From: Corylus avellana
Taxonomy: Eukaryota; Streptophyta; Magnoliopsida; Fagales; Betulaceae
DNA length: 64,000 bases
Reading direction: 5' to 3'
Assembly: GCF_901000735.1 (NCBI RefSeq)
Contig: NC_081549.1
Span: forward strand, 620,001 to 684,000
Part shown: positions 32,447 to 42,928 of the stretch, in pieces
Layout of the letters: each line of letters starts with the position of its first letter
Numbering within the stretch: position 1 is the stretch's first letter
Notes under the pieces: generated by a model
Database searches by the model: none
Told to the model about the DNA's origin: nothing
Seen by the model: the letters and a program-made list of their open reading frames with translations, nothing else
Translations under genes and position numbers: made by a program

Positions 32447-33940
32447 ATGGCTTCTGATCAACAATCCCACCAGCTTCACTTCATCTTGTTTCCTTTAATG
32501 GCCCAAGGCCACCTGATTCCCATGATAGACATGGCCAAAATGCTGGCACAGCAGGGCATGACTGTCACTGTAGTCATCATATCACATAACGCAGCCCTTT
32601 TGGAAAAGAGTATGCCTCTTTCAATTGAATCTGGTCTCCATATTCGAGTTATCCTGCTTCAGCTCCCATGTCAAGCAGCAGGAATCCCAGAAGAGTGTGA
32701 TACCATCGATGATCTTCTTTCAAATGGTCTTTCCCCGACTTTCTTCACTTCAACTAGCATGCTACAGCAGCAAGTGGAGAAGTTGTTTGAGGAGCTGTCA
32801 CCGCCACCAAGCTGCATACTTTCCGACTTGTGCTTGCCGTGGACAGCTAATGTTGCTTGCAAATTTCACATCCCAAGATTTTCTTTCCTTACAGTGAGTT
32901 GCTTCTGTCTCTTGTGCTTGCACAATTTACGCATTCACAGTAAGGTTGTCGAGAGCATGACATCCTCGGAGTCAGACTACTTTGTCTTGCCAGGGTTGCC
33001 TGGCCATCATTTGTTCACTAAATCACAGCTAGCTTTTTCCTCTGATCCAGATCCGGCAATGAAAAAATTTAACGAGGAAATGGTAGCAGCAGACCTAGCC
33101 TCGTATGGGGCTATTGTGAATACTTTCAGAGAGTTGGAGCCAGAATATATTAAAGAATATAGCAGGACAAGGAAAGGTAAAGTTTGGTGTGTTGGTCCTG
33201 TTTCACTTTGTAACAAGGACAACTTATGGAAGGCTGAGAGAGGCAACAAAGCCTCCATTGAAGAATATGAATGCTTGAAGTGGCTTGATTCTCAGCAACC
33301 CTGCTCTGTTGTGTATGCCTGCTTTGGAAGCCTTTGTAATCAAACACCTTCCCAGTTGATAGAGCTTGGATTGGGATTGGAAGAGTCAAAAAAACCATTC
33401 ATTTGGGTCATTAGGGAAGCAAAAATCTCAGTAGTATTGGAAAAGTGGATTTTAGAAAATGGATTTGAAGAAAGAGTCAAAGGGAGAGGCCTTTTGATTC
33501 GGGGTTGGGCTCCACAATTACTGATATTGTCGCATCCTTCAGTTGGAGGGTTCTTTACACATTGCGGTTGGAATTCAACCATAGAAGCAATATCTTCTGG
33601 GGTCCCAATGCTTACATGGCCTCTCTTTGGAGACCAGTTTATCAATGAGAAACTAGTAGTGCAGGTGCTGAAAATTGGTGTGAGGGTTGGCGTAGAGGAT
33701 CCTGTAAATTGGGGTGAGGAGGAGGAGAAGAATGGGGCGTTGGTGGAGAGAGAAAATGTTAAGGAAGCCATAGACATGCTAATGGATGAAGGAGAGGAAG
33801 GAGAAGAGATGAGGAAAAGAGCAAGAGAGCTCGGGGAGATGGCAAAGAGAGCTGTTGAAGATGGGGGATCTTCTCACATAGACATGACACTACTAATTCA
33901 AGATATCATGCAGCAAGCAGGCTGTGGAAAATCAGCCTAA
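32447..33940 (+). CDS. UDP-glycosyltransferase, UGT73C-like (UGT copy 5, intact, intronless)
   Basis: 497 residues in a single exon. Catalytic His22 is in [12 protein letters not shown] and the Asp in CILSDLCLPW. The PSPG box runs from [12 protein letters not shown] through [13 protein letters not shown] to WPLFGDQ. The GDQ ending and YACFGSLCN place it closest to the 19147/28931 pair, yet it has no intron: the matching site AAGCAGCAGGAATCCC (GCAGG at 32688-32692) is undivided. That makes it a natural empty-site reference for the intron gain in the pair. The role is probably glucosylation of a small hydrophobic acceptor in the cytosol; the acceptor is unknown. Confidence 0.95.
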   Translation: MASDQQSHQLHFILFPLMAQGHLIPMIDMAKMLAQQGMTVTVVIISHNAALLEKSMPLSIESGLHIRVILLQLPCQAAGIPEECDTIDDLLSNGLSPTFFTSTSMLQQQVEKLFEELSPPPSCILSDLCLPWTANVACKFHIPRFSFLTVSCFCLLCLHNLRIHSKVVESMTSSESDYFVLPGLPGHHLFTKSQLAFSSDPDPAMKKFNEEMVAADLASYGAIVNTFRELEPEYIKEYSRTRKGKVWCVGPVSLCNKDNLWKAERGNKASIEEYECLKWLDSQQPCSVVYACFGSLCNQTPSQLIELGLGLEESKKPFIWVIREAKISVVLEKWILENGFEERVKGRGLLIRGWAPQLLILSHPSVGGFFTHCGWNSTIEAISSGVPMLTWPLFGDQFINEKLVVQVLKIGVRVGVEDPVNWGEEEEKNGALVERENVKEAIDMLMDEGEEGEEMRKRARELGEMAKRAVEDGGSSHIDMTLLIQDIMQQAGCGKSA

Positions 33941-34461
33941 TTACAAACTCAAATGATAAGAGTTTTTTTTTTCCACCTTCCATCACATAAAAACGTTCGT
34001 ATTGTTGATTGCTAATTTTGTCTTGGTTGAGTTTGATAAATATAATAGTTTCTAAAGGTGTTTTTTTTTTTTTTTTTTTTGGAGTTTATGTTTTAAAAAT
34101 ATTTTGTATTTTGAAATATTTATTAGTAGTCTTTTTTGAAGACAGACAGGAGTATGGTTGAATGTTACCTCATTGTTGTACTAATCCTGCATTGCATATA
34201 TATTATTCATCGCGAGTGCTGCAACCACGACAGACAAAGTAATTAGAAGAGACAAAATGTCACATGGCCAGAATGCGTCAAACACAGTTTTATGGCATCG
34301 ACACGTCACATGCTCAAACGTTACAATCAATCCAACGAAGCACGCACATTAACATGTCTTTAATTAAAAGATCCAATGCACCAAGAAAGAGGCACAACCG
34401 CACAAGAGAGATTCTTATCTCTGTATTGATCCAATTTCAGCAACCATCTCCCCATATAGCA
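33941..34461. other. Spacer and promoter region of UGT 34462
   Basis: No separate gene is seen. A T-run at 34062-34080 follows the 3' UTR of the previous gene. The reading frame of the next UGT happens to stay open back to 34264, but the extra 66 codons look like untranslated leader. Confidence 0.6.
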
Positions 34462-35952
34462 ATGGCGTTGAAATCCCACCAGCTTCACTTCGTGATGATC
34501 CCGTTGATGTCTCCAGGACACCTTATTCCTATGACTGACATGGCCAGGCTATTTGCCCAACATGGTGCTATCATCACAATAGTCACCACTCCCCTTAACG
34601 CCATCCGGATCAGACCAGCCATCAGCCGCGCCAATGAATCCGGGCTCTCTATCCGGCTTCTCCAGCTCCAATTTCCACTCCATGAAGCCGGCTTGCCAGA
34701 AGGGTGTGAAAATATGGATGCAGTCCCCTCACGCAGCTTATTCAGAAACTTCTTGGCTGCTGTTAGTAAGTTGCGGCAACCGATAGAACAATTACTTGCA
34801 GAGATGGAACCCTGCCCGAGCTGCATAATAGCAGATAACCATCTTGCTTGGACAGCTGATGTTGCTGACAAGTTTCATATACCAAGACTTTTGTTTGATG
34901 GGACAAGTTGTTTCAATCTTTTGTGCTGTCATAATCTACACGCATCATCCAAGGTTCTCGAGAGTGTTTCTGGTTCAAATCAGCCCTTTACAGTGCCTGG
35001 TTTACCTGATCGAATTGAATTAACCAAAGCACAACTACCATCTAGCTTGAATCCGAGCATTAAAGATTTTAGAGATCTTCATGCAAAGATAAGAGCTTCT
35101 GGGGAAAGAGCTTATGGCGTGGTGGTCAATAGTTTTGAGGAGTTGGAATCAGAATATGTTAAAGAATATCGCAAGGCAAAAGGCGATAGATCAGTTTGGT
35201 GTATTGGCGCAGTGTCATTGTCCAACAAGGCAGACTTGGACAAGGCGCAGAGAGGTAACAACTCCTCAATTGATGAAAACAAGTGCCTGAAGTGGCTTGA
35301 TTCATGGCCTCAGAGCTCTGTTGTTTATGCTTGTCTTGGAAGCCTTAGCCGCCTTCCACCTTCACAACTAATAGAGCTTGGTTTAGGCTTAGAAGCCTGC
35401 AACAGGCCATTTATCTGGGTGCTTAGAGGAGATGAAAATGGAGAGATGGAGAAGTGGATAAAAGAGGATGGCTTTGAAGAGAAGACAAAAGGGAGAGGCC
35501 TCTTGATCCGGGGCTGGGCTCCGCAGGTACTAATCTTGTCACACCCTGCAATTGGAGGATTTTTGACACATTGCGGCTGGAATTCGACGCTGGAAGGGGT
35601 TTGTGCAGGCGTGCCAATGGTAACATGGCCTATTTTTGCAGAACAATTTTTTAATGAGAAGTTGGTTGCACAAGTGTTGAAGATTGGGGAGAGAGTGGGG
35701 AATGAGATAGCTGTTCCTTTAGGAGAGGAAGGTAAGTATGGAGTCTTGGTGAATAGGGAGCAGGTTAGGGAGGCTATAGGAAAGATAATGAGTGAAGGGA
35801 AAGAAGGGGAAGACAGAAGAGAGAGATCAAGCAAGCTTGCAGAGATGGCAAAGAAGGCAACAGAAGAGGGAGGATCTTCTTACCTCAATATTACATTTTT
35901 AATGGAAGATATTAGGAAACTAGCCTTTGGCCATCAAGCTTTAAGTCATTAG
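34462..35952 (+). CDS. UDP-glycosyltransferase, UGT73C-like (UGT copy 6, intact, intronless)
   Basis: 496 residues from the ATG at 34462 (MALKSHQLHF), chosen because every paralogue starts about ten residues before the first strand; the ATG at 34264 adds a 66-residue head without similarity. His20 is in IPLMSPGHLIPM (SPG instead of the usual AQG). The Asp is in CIIADNHLAW. The PSPG box runs from [12 protein letters not shown] through [10 protein letters not shown] to WPIFAEQ. It keeps two uninterrupted sites that carry introns in relatives: AGAGGTAAC (GGTAA at 35254-35258) and CGCAGGTACT (GGTAC at 35526-35530). A decayed copy of its 3' end follows at 36296. Confidence 0.94.
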   Translation: MALKSHQLHFVMIPLMSPGHLIPMTDMARLFAQHGAIITIVTTPLNAIRIRPAISRANESGLSIRLLQLQFPLHEAGLPEGCENMDAVPSRSLFRNFLAAVSKLRQPIEQLLAEMEPCPSCIIADNHLAWTADVADKFHIPRLLFDGTSCFNLLCCHNLHASSKVLESVSGSNQPFTVPGLPDRIELTKAQLPSSLNPSIKDFRDLHAKIRASGERAYGVVVNSFEELESEYVKEYRKAKGDRSVWCIGAVSLSNKADLDKAQRGNNSSIDENKCLKWLDSWPQSSVVYACLGSLSRLPPSQLIELGLGLEACNRPFIWVLRGDENGEMEKWIKEDGFEEKTKGRGLLIRGWAPQVLILSHPAIGGFLTHCGWNSTLEGVCAGVPMVTWPIFAEQFFNEKLVAQVLKIGERVGNEIAVPLGEEGKYGVLVNREQVREAIGKIMSEGKEGEDRRERSSKLAEMAKKATEEGGSSYLNITFLMEDIRKLAFGHQALSH

Positions 35953-36295
35953 ACATTTGTGGATGCATTATCTCAACTATAAGAGCATTCTCAATTTCCT
36001 CTGTTTTTGTCTTTTTGTTTTTTGTTTTTGATAGCTCTGTTCTTGTTGTTGAGAAAGTTGATCCATAACTTTTTGCCTTTATTTGGTGCCGGCAATATGG
36101 TGGTATACTTGTTTTGGTCAATGTTGGAAAACATAACTATTTTGACGATTCTCCAACTTAGACAACAAATTATTTTGATCGAGTCTTTGGTTTTAGTTTA
36201 TTTTGGTATTGACTTTCCATATTTCTTATAGATTTCCAATTCTAGGATTTCCCAATATTGCTAGCATACTTATATTTTCCATGTTTAAAAAAAAA
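35953..36295. other. Spacer after UGT 34462
   Basis: 3' UTR and T-rich sequence; no gene is seen. Confidence 0.6.
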
Positions 36296-36416
36296 ATGGA
36301 GGATCTCTTACCTCAATAGTACATTGTTAATGAAAGATATTAGGAAACAAGCCATAGGCCATAAAGCCTAAATTCATGAGGCATGTGATTTGTTGATGCA
36401 TCATCTCAACCTCAAT
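36296..36416 (+). pseudogene. Fragment of a UGT 3' end
   Basis: GGAGGATCTCTTACCTCAAT, TTAATGAAAGATATTAGGAA and GCCATAGGCCATAAAGC copy the last ~25 codons and early 3' UTR of the 34462 gene (GGAGGATCTTCTTACCTCAA, TAATGGAAGATATTAGG, GCCTTTGGCCATCAAGC). Nothing upstream of it is UGT-like, so only the tail of a duplicated gene remains. Confidence 0.75.
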
Positions 36417-36690
36417 TGGTAGCAAAAGCTATTAAGCTTAAGACGGCCCAGTTGGGGGAGTTGTGAGAATAGGGGGATATTATGCGAATCCAAGCTGAGC
36501 TCCATGTTCTCTTAGAGCAAGAGGATATAAAGGGGCGTCAAAGGGCAAAACAGAATTGGTATCAAAAGGGTGACCGCAACACTCCTTTCTTTCATCTTGC
36601 TGCATGCTCAATAATGAGCACCGAAAGTGGTCTTCTCCTTTACTCAACCACAAGAGCTTGCTTTCAAAGCTTCTAGAAGAAGCTCGATAA
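36417..36690 (+). pseudogene. LINE reverse-transcriptase fragment
   Basis: The frame at 36482 reads ELHVLLEQEDIKGRQRAKQN then WYQKGDRNTPFFHLAA. This is the block just before the reverse transcriptase in plant LINE ORF2 (LLEQEE..W.QRAR..W...GDRNT.FFH). Neighbouring LINE domains are missing. It is a short relic. Confidence 0.75.
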
Positions 36691-37283
36691 ACCAAGCAAC
36701 AACTCAAGAGACAAAGCAACGTGAGAGAGAGAACAAATGGCAGTGTTTGCCAAGGGCTGGACCGGACCTCTTCTTTAATCGCAAAATAAAAAATGTCTTT
36801 CACCTCAAAATTAATTCCAACATTTTTATTTTTTATAACATATTAATCATTTTTATTATTATTTAAATAAAAAAAATCACTACAAAATAAAATTTTTATA
36901 TTTTTTCATATAAAATATTTTTTTTTTTACTTTTTTTCACAAAACATTTTCACTAAAATCAATCAAACACATATTTTAAAAAATACACTACAGTATCGGC
37001 TCTAGGTCCAGTCTCTTGGCAAACACAACCAATAAGTCTCCAAATTGAAGATAAGATGAGGTTTTTCTCGTTACTATTTATTACCATTTTTTTTTTTAAA
37101 TTAACATCAAAACATTATAATTTTTTTACTTTTTATATCATATCATTTATTTTTTATTATTATTCAAATAAAAAAATCACTATAAAATTAAACTTTTTCA
37201 CTTTTTCATACCATTTTTTTCATTTTTTTTATATCAAATATTATTACTTTTTTTCACATCAATTTACATTAACTACAGTGTTT
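36691..37283. other. AT-rich spacer
   Basis: Very AT-rich, with two related T/A-rich stretches (36780-36990 and 37056-37280, each with ATATCATATC/TTATTATTATT and AAAAAATCACTA motifs), suggesting a degenerate duplication. No gene. Confidence 0.5.
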
Positions 37284-37401
37284 AAGAGTCTCCAAGAAAT
37301 AGCTCAATGGGCTGAAAATTACGCCTTATAAAGTGAAGGTCACTAGTTTGAATTCTTTCATCTCCTTTTATGTGAATATGTCAAAAAAAAAAAAAAAAAA
37401 A
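37284..37401 (+). mobile_element. tRNA-derived SINE
   Basis: AATAGCTCAATGGGCTGA (A-box-like) and GAAGGTCACTAGTTTGAATT (B-box-like) are followed by a short body and ATATGTC plus a 20-base poly-A tail. The same family is found at 44876. A weak target duplication (CTACAGTGTTTA and TTACAGCGTCTA) flanks it, so it is older than the 44876 copy. Confidence 0.75.
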
Positions 37402-37758
37402 TTACAGCGTCTAGGCAATCCATTTACCATACACCACCTCATAATGATTGGGGCCACCATTAAGACTTGTAAAATCAAGTCATTATTCAACAGTTAGCAC
37501 GCCTCCAGCCAACCCCATCCACTTAGGCCACTTTCAACGTGCTACAGCAAGATGCTATCTTGGTTCGTGTTGCAACATTGTTTGGCTCTTTCTGCTCATA
37601 GATGTAACCGCATTTAGTCAAACATCATCAAACACCCAAGAAAATGAGTTTTGAACTCCATTTCTGATCTCTATGCTCTCCAAAAAGAGTAAAGACACCA
37701 ATAAATTTGCTACTTATCTATTCAACACCATTCCCTCCTACAACCCCAGATCGCAACA

Positions 37759-39329
37759 ATGGATTCCGAACCCGATCAGCTTCACTTTGTTCTCATACCG
37801 TTAATGGCACAGGGCCACCTTATCCCCACCGTAGATATGGCCAGGATATTGGCACAGCGTGGCGTGACTGTCACCATCGTCACCACACACCTTAATGCCG
37901 CCCGACTCAACGTGACCATTGATCGAGCCATCGAATCGGGGCTCCGGGTCCGGCTTCTCAAGCTCCGGTTTGCATGCACCGAGGCCGGGTTGCCGGAGGG
38001 ATGTGAGAACATAGATGCCCTCCCCTCACGAGAGCTGTCCAAGAATTTCTTCCACGCCATTAGCATGCTGCAATACCCAGTTGAGCAATGCTTGAAAGAG
38101 CTTCAACCTCGTCCAAATTGCATCATCTCCGACAGATATATTCCATGGACAGCTGACACTGCTCGTAAGTTTCAGATTCCAAGGCTGGTTTTCGATGGGA
38201 CAAGCTGCTTCGCAAACACATGCTCCCACAGCATAAGTGTTTCCAGGATTCACGAGAAGGTTAATTCTGAGTCGGAGTCCTTTGTTGTGCCCGGTTTGCC
38301 TCATCGAATAGAGTTGACTAAGGCTCAATTACCCGAAGTCTTTAATCCAGGCACGATTCACTTGAGCGACTTACACCAGAAAATTGAAGCTGCAGAAATG
38401 GCAGCATATGGGACAATTCTCAACACTTACGAGGAGTTGGAAACAGAGTATATCAAAGAATATAGAAAGGTGAAAGGAGGTAAGGTTTGGTGTATTGGCC
38501 CAGTGTCACTGTACAACAAGGATACCTTAGATAAGTCTCAAAGAGGCAACAAATCCTCCATAGATGAAGTCCAGTGCATAAAGTGGCTTGATTTATGGCC
38601 TGCAAACTCTGTTCTTTATGCTTGTCTAGGAACCCTCAGTTGTCTTGAGCCTAAGCAACTGATTGAATTAGGACTGGGCTTGGAAGCTTCCAACCGTCCA
38701 TTCATATGGGTTCTAAGAAAAGGATACAAATCAGATGAACTCGAGCAGTGGATTTCAGAAGAAAAATTTGAGGAGAGAACAAAAGGAAGAAGCCTTTTGA
38801 TCCGCGGTTGGGCTCCACAGGTACAGTTAAATCACCGTTTATCCCAGCAGTTTAAAGCAGCTTTTATATAAATGAAAGAATTTAATCCTTTTAATTTATA
38901 TTCTATCAGGTACTGATACTATCTCACACAGCCATAGGAGGGTTCTTGACGCACTGCGGTTGGAACTCTACACTCGAAGGGATATGTGCAGGAGTGCCGA
39001 TGATAGCATGGCCTCTGTTCTCTGACCAATTCTACAATGAGAAATTTGTTGTGCAGGTGCTGAGTATTGGAGTGAGTGTGGGTGCTGAGCATGCTATAAA
39101 GTGGGGGAACGAAGAGAATTATGGGGTGCTGGTAAAGAGTGAGGATGTAAAGAATGCCATAGAGCTGCTGATGGATGAAGGTGATTGGGAAGGAGAGAAG
39201 AGAAGAAAAAGAGCCAGAGAGCTTGCAGATATGGCAAACAAGGCTGCAGGAGGAGGATCTTCGTACCATAATATTACACTGCTGATAGAAGATATCAGGA
39301 AACATGCCATTCTCAACAAATTAAGCTAA
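37759..39329 (+). CDS. UDP-glycosyltransferase, UGT73C-like (UGT copy 7, one intron inside the PSPG box)
   Basis: Exons 37759-38820 and 38910-39329 give 493 residues. His20 is in [12 protein letters not shown] and the Asp in [10 protein letters not shown]. The 89-bp phase-0 intron divides the donor-binding PSPG box itself, [12 protein letters not shown]; the box continues through [10 protein letters not shown] to WPLFSDQ. Reading through the intron gives a stop after [16 protein letters not shown], so correct splicing is needed for activity. No other UGT here has an intron at this place. The intron resembles the antisense TRIM LTR (separate entry). Promoter signals were not recognised. Confidence 0.93.
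38825..38908 (-). mobile_element. Antisense TRIM solo LTR forming the intron of UGT copy 7
   Basis: An 84-bp element, AGTTAAATCACC to TTCTATCA, lies between exact 5-bp duplications GGTAC (38820-38824 and 38909-38913). It follows the complement of the LTR at 47834-47910 nearly throughout: TTAAATCACCGTTTATCCCA versus TTAAATCACCATTTGTCCCA, AGTTTAAAGC versus AGTTTAAGCC, AATTTAATCCTTTTAATT versus AATTTAATCACTTAATT, TTCTATCA versus TCTTAACA. The 34462 paralogue has the undivided GGTAC. Confidence 0.8.
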
Positions 39330-40184
39330 GACGTGCTTGCCAATGGGAGCCTAAAACTACAATCAGGCAAATAAAGAGACGACATTGAAAAGAAACTGCA
39401 TGCGCCACATGAATTGGATGTCTTTAATTTGTTGCATCAAACAGTACGATTGAAATGTGTTTGGGAAGTCCATCTTATGCTGCTTACAATCTTCGTACGT
39501 ACTATCCTTAGTCATATGATTAAGGGAAAACTAGTCTTTACCCTTTTCAAAACAAATTACAATGTGCCCCTTCTCAACTTTAGAAAATTGCAATTGACCT
39601 TCTAATCTATCTAATCCTTTCACTTAGCCCTCGCAACTATGATTTTTTGTTAACTTGGACAGCATTAGTGAACCCACATTTTACAAAGAAATCCATCATG
39701 CTCCCTATCACATGTAAAAATACAATTATGTTATAGGACTTCAAAAATCCCTCCCGGCCATGGAGACACTACAATACCAAAAAAAAAAAAAAAAAAAAGG
39801 GTTAAAGCCAGTGTTTCCGTTTCCAGCGTTTTTATAAAACGCGGTCTAAAATGTCATATGCCAGCGTGTTAAATAAAATAGTAATAATCATATTCATGCC
39901 CAAAGTGCCAGGCACCAACTGAAGTTCAATGAAGTTTGCACAATCGTCCAATCCTTCATAGATCAACATGATTCACATGGCTTGCAATAAAATCAATTAT
40001 AAATAAGTCTCTTCTATAAGCTTATGCACGCTCTTACGTCACTGTCACGAAAAGAAACAATACAAACAGAAAGGAGACACGGGACACCAAAAGAATGGGC
40101 CAACCGACAATATAAAACCAAGTATGATCACAATATTCACATTCAACAACACCAATATTCTGATCTCCAAACACCCAGATTGCA
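39330..40184. other. Spacer with a MITE-arm-like segment
   Basis: No gene is seen. Around 39521-39700 the text (AACTAGTCTTTACCC, AATGTGCCCCTTCTCAAC, AATTGCAATTGACC) resembles one arm of the long-TIR MITEs. A poly-A run is at 39779-39798. GACAATATAAAACC at 40108-40121 is a possible TATA element for the next UGT. Confidence 0.55.
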
Positions 40185-41770
40185 ATGGCTTCTTCAGAGT
40201 CTCCCCAGCAGCTTCACTTTCTGTTGATACCTTTGATGTCCCAAGGCCACCTTATACCCATGATAGACATAGCCAAAATATTGGCACAACACAACGTCGT
40301 AGTAACCATAATCACCACGCCGCTCAATGCCGTCCGATTTACCAACACCGTCGACCGCGCAGTGAAATCCGGGCTGTCCATCCGAATTCTCCAGCTTCAG
40401 CTGCCATGTGTAGAGGCTGGCTTGCCGGAAGGATGTGAGAATCAGGACTCTCTCCCTTCGCCAGATTTCATGAAGAATTTCATCACCGCGATGAGTATGT
40501 TGCAGCAACCGCTAGAGCAGTGGCTAATTGAAGATCAGGCGCTAAAACCCTCTCCAAGCTGCATAATATCTGATAAAAACCTCGCATGGACGGCTGATAC
40601 CGCCATCAAATTTCGTCTTCCTAGAATTTTGTTCGATGGTACAAATTGCTTCAATCTCTTGTGCACCCACAATTTACACAAGTCCAAAGTCTACGCAACT
40701 GCTTCAAGTTCAGAGCTTTTTGAAGTGCCTGGGTTGCCGGATCGAATCGAATTCACAAGAGCTCAGCTTCCTCGAGCCTTCAATCCAGGCTCCAACCTGC
40801 AAGATATGAAGATTATTCGTGAAAAGATAAGGGAAGCTGAAGCAGGAGCTTATGGATTACTGGTCAACAGTTACGAGGAACTGGAACCAGCATATCTCCA
40901 AGAATATCGGAAGACTATAGGAGGAAAAATATGGTGCATTGGCCCTGTATCTCTCTGCAACAAGGAGAAATCGGACATGTCAGAAAGAGGTAACGTTAAA
41001 TTATCATTTAAATTAATAAAAAATTAAATAAATGTAATCATTTAATTTATATTTTAATAGGTAAGAAGGCTTCTACGGATGAAAACCAGTGCTTGAGGTG
41101 GCTTGATTCACGGCCGTCGAATTCTGTGATTTTTGCGTGTCTAGGAAGCCTAAATCGGCTTCCACCCCAGCAATTGATAGAGCTCGGTTTAGGCTTGGAA
41201 GCATCGAATAGGCCATTCATCTGGGTTATACGAGGTGGATATAAAAGAGAAGAAATGGAAACTTTGTTATCAGAAGATGGTTTTGAGGAAAGGGTAAAAG
41301 GAAGAGGCTTTTTGATCTGGGGTTGGGCACCACAGGTGCTGATTTTGTCGCATCCAGCAATTGGTGGGTTTTTAACACATTGTGGATGGAATTCGACGCT
41401 GGAAGGGATTAGTGCTGGCGTTCCGATGGTGACATGGCCTTTGTTTGCTGAACAGTTTTTCAATGAGAAGTTTGTGGTGCAAGTGTTGGAGATTGGTGTG
41501 AGGGTGGGAGTTGAGGTGGTCATGTATTGGGGGGATGAAGAGAAGTTTGGGGTGCTGGTGAAGAAGGAGAATGTGAAGGAGGCTGTAGAAAGGGTAATGG
41601 GTGAAGGAAAAGAAAGAGAAGAGAGAAGAGAAAGAGCAAGAAAGCTTGCACAGATGGCAAAGAAGGCAATTGGAGAGGGGGGATCTTCTTATCTCAACGT
41701 TAAATTACTTGTTGAAGACATCATGCAATTGGCAAAAAAGCAATCAAATGTACATCATGATTACATCTAA
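40185..41770 (+). CDS. UDP-glycosyltransferase, UGT73C-like (UGT copy 8, intact, one intron)
   Basis: Exons 40185-40989 and 41061-41770 give 504 residues. His22 is in [12 protein letters not shown] and the Asp in [10 protein letters not shown]. The PSPG box runs from [12 protein letters not shown] through [10 protein letters not shown] to WPLFAEQ; the residue before GWAPQ is Trp (LIWGWAPQ) where relatives have Arg. The 71-bp phase-1 intron splits the Gly codon in SERG|KKAS, in the interdomain linker, the same place as in the 50965 gene. Unspliced, it stops after LSFKLIKN. The intron is a TRIM LTR derivative (separate entry). Confidence 0.93.
40994..41059 (-). mobile_element. Antisense TRIM solo LTR forming the intron of UGT copy 8
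   Basis: A 66-bp element, CGTTAAATTATCATTTAA to TTTATATTTTAATA, sits between exact 5-bp duplications GGTAA (40989-40993 and 41060-41064). Compared with the LTR complement it has lost part of the middle but keeps both ends and the stretch TAATCATTTAATTTATATT. Undivided AGAGGTAAC occurs in the 19147, 28931 and 34462 paralogues. Confidence 0.75.
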
Positions 41771-42928
41771 GGAACTAAGACAAGTAAGAATGATTGCCTA
41801 CGAAGCTTGTCTGGGGTAGCACCCAAAATTCAAATCCTGGACTTCTTCTATTCTTTCTTTTTTGTGTAATTTTATCCTTTATTTTTCGCTTAACCAGTGG
41901 AACTGTTTTACAAAGGAAATCTTAAGAGGGAGAAAGTGGCACTTATTAGCAAGGCACTCTGAACATTAATATATTCATACTAGTTTATTGATCACCTTCT
42001 TCACTTTTATTTTGGAGACTGTAGATGGATTTTTCCTTTTCATTTTTTAGGGAGAATAACATATTTTTGTAGAGTTTTATAGTGAGTTGATATAGTATAT
42101 ATTAAGATAGACTCAACCCAAAAACTTAAGCACGAGGGTTTGAACCCAATTATGCAACATTAATCATTCCCACTAATGGCATATTTTTAATGTAGGCTCA
42201 AACATTTTTTATACTCACATGTGAATACTCAACAATCTCTCTCATATGTGAATCTATCACCACATTGCTACCCTCAACCTCAAATTAAAGTTTTTTTTTC
42301 AATCTTATAGGCCCTTCAAGAGCACCTTTGAGCTATATATGTGAGTTTGCCCGCGCTAGGTACTTACTTTTGTCCTTACTTCTGAGACTAGCTCTCATTT
42401 GTGCTTATGTAATCATGAACTTTTGGCCCTTACTCCTAAAGTCCTAGTTCATATTTGTACTTTGCACCTTTGTCCCTGTTACAAGGATCCTTGTTCCTAC
42501 CTACGCCATTCCACCCTGCTGCACACTATTATCAGCTCGATCTGATACTATTTATAAGCGAGATTAATGCCTAGTCTTTTTAGTGAGTTTATAATATAAC
42601 ATACTAAGACTCTAATTAACACAAACCTTTCTCCACTCAAAGTGATCACTCAAGACTTGAAATAAAATGGCATGTGCGAAGTACTGCCTTGAAGCCCACC
42701 AAACTGGCATCCACTGATTTCATTTGGGGTCCGCCCGACCAGCCTCTCGCGTCGCCCATGTGCTGCTGACACGGCCCCGATGCACCCAACAAAAATTCAA
42801 CCATTTCATTTCTCGGTGGAAATGATTGATAAAAAAAAAAAGGGATTAGAATCTGAAAACTTCAACTACGTACGTACATACATACAATAATTCTTCAATG
42901 TCTCCACTAACTCCCCTTGATTCTAATG
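41771..42928. other. Spacer between UGT copy 8 and the UGT pseudogene
   Basis: No gene is seen. Around 42060-42260 there is LTR-like wording (AAACTTAAGCACGAGGGTTT, AATCTCTCTCATATGTGAA) that I could not delimit. Confidence 0.45.

Noticed and set aside
34264..34461. N-terminal extension of 66 codons to the 34462 UGT
   Set aside because: No paralogue has it, it contains no targeting signal, and the internal ATG gives the family start MALKSHQLHF.
37284..37401. tRNA gene
   Set aside because: Only A- and B-box-like blocks are present, no cloverleaf, and a poly-A tail follows; it is a SINE. The same holds for 44876 and 5702.
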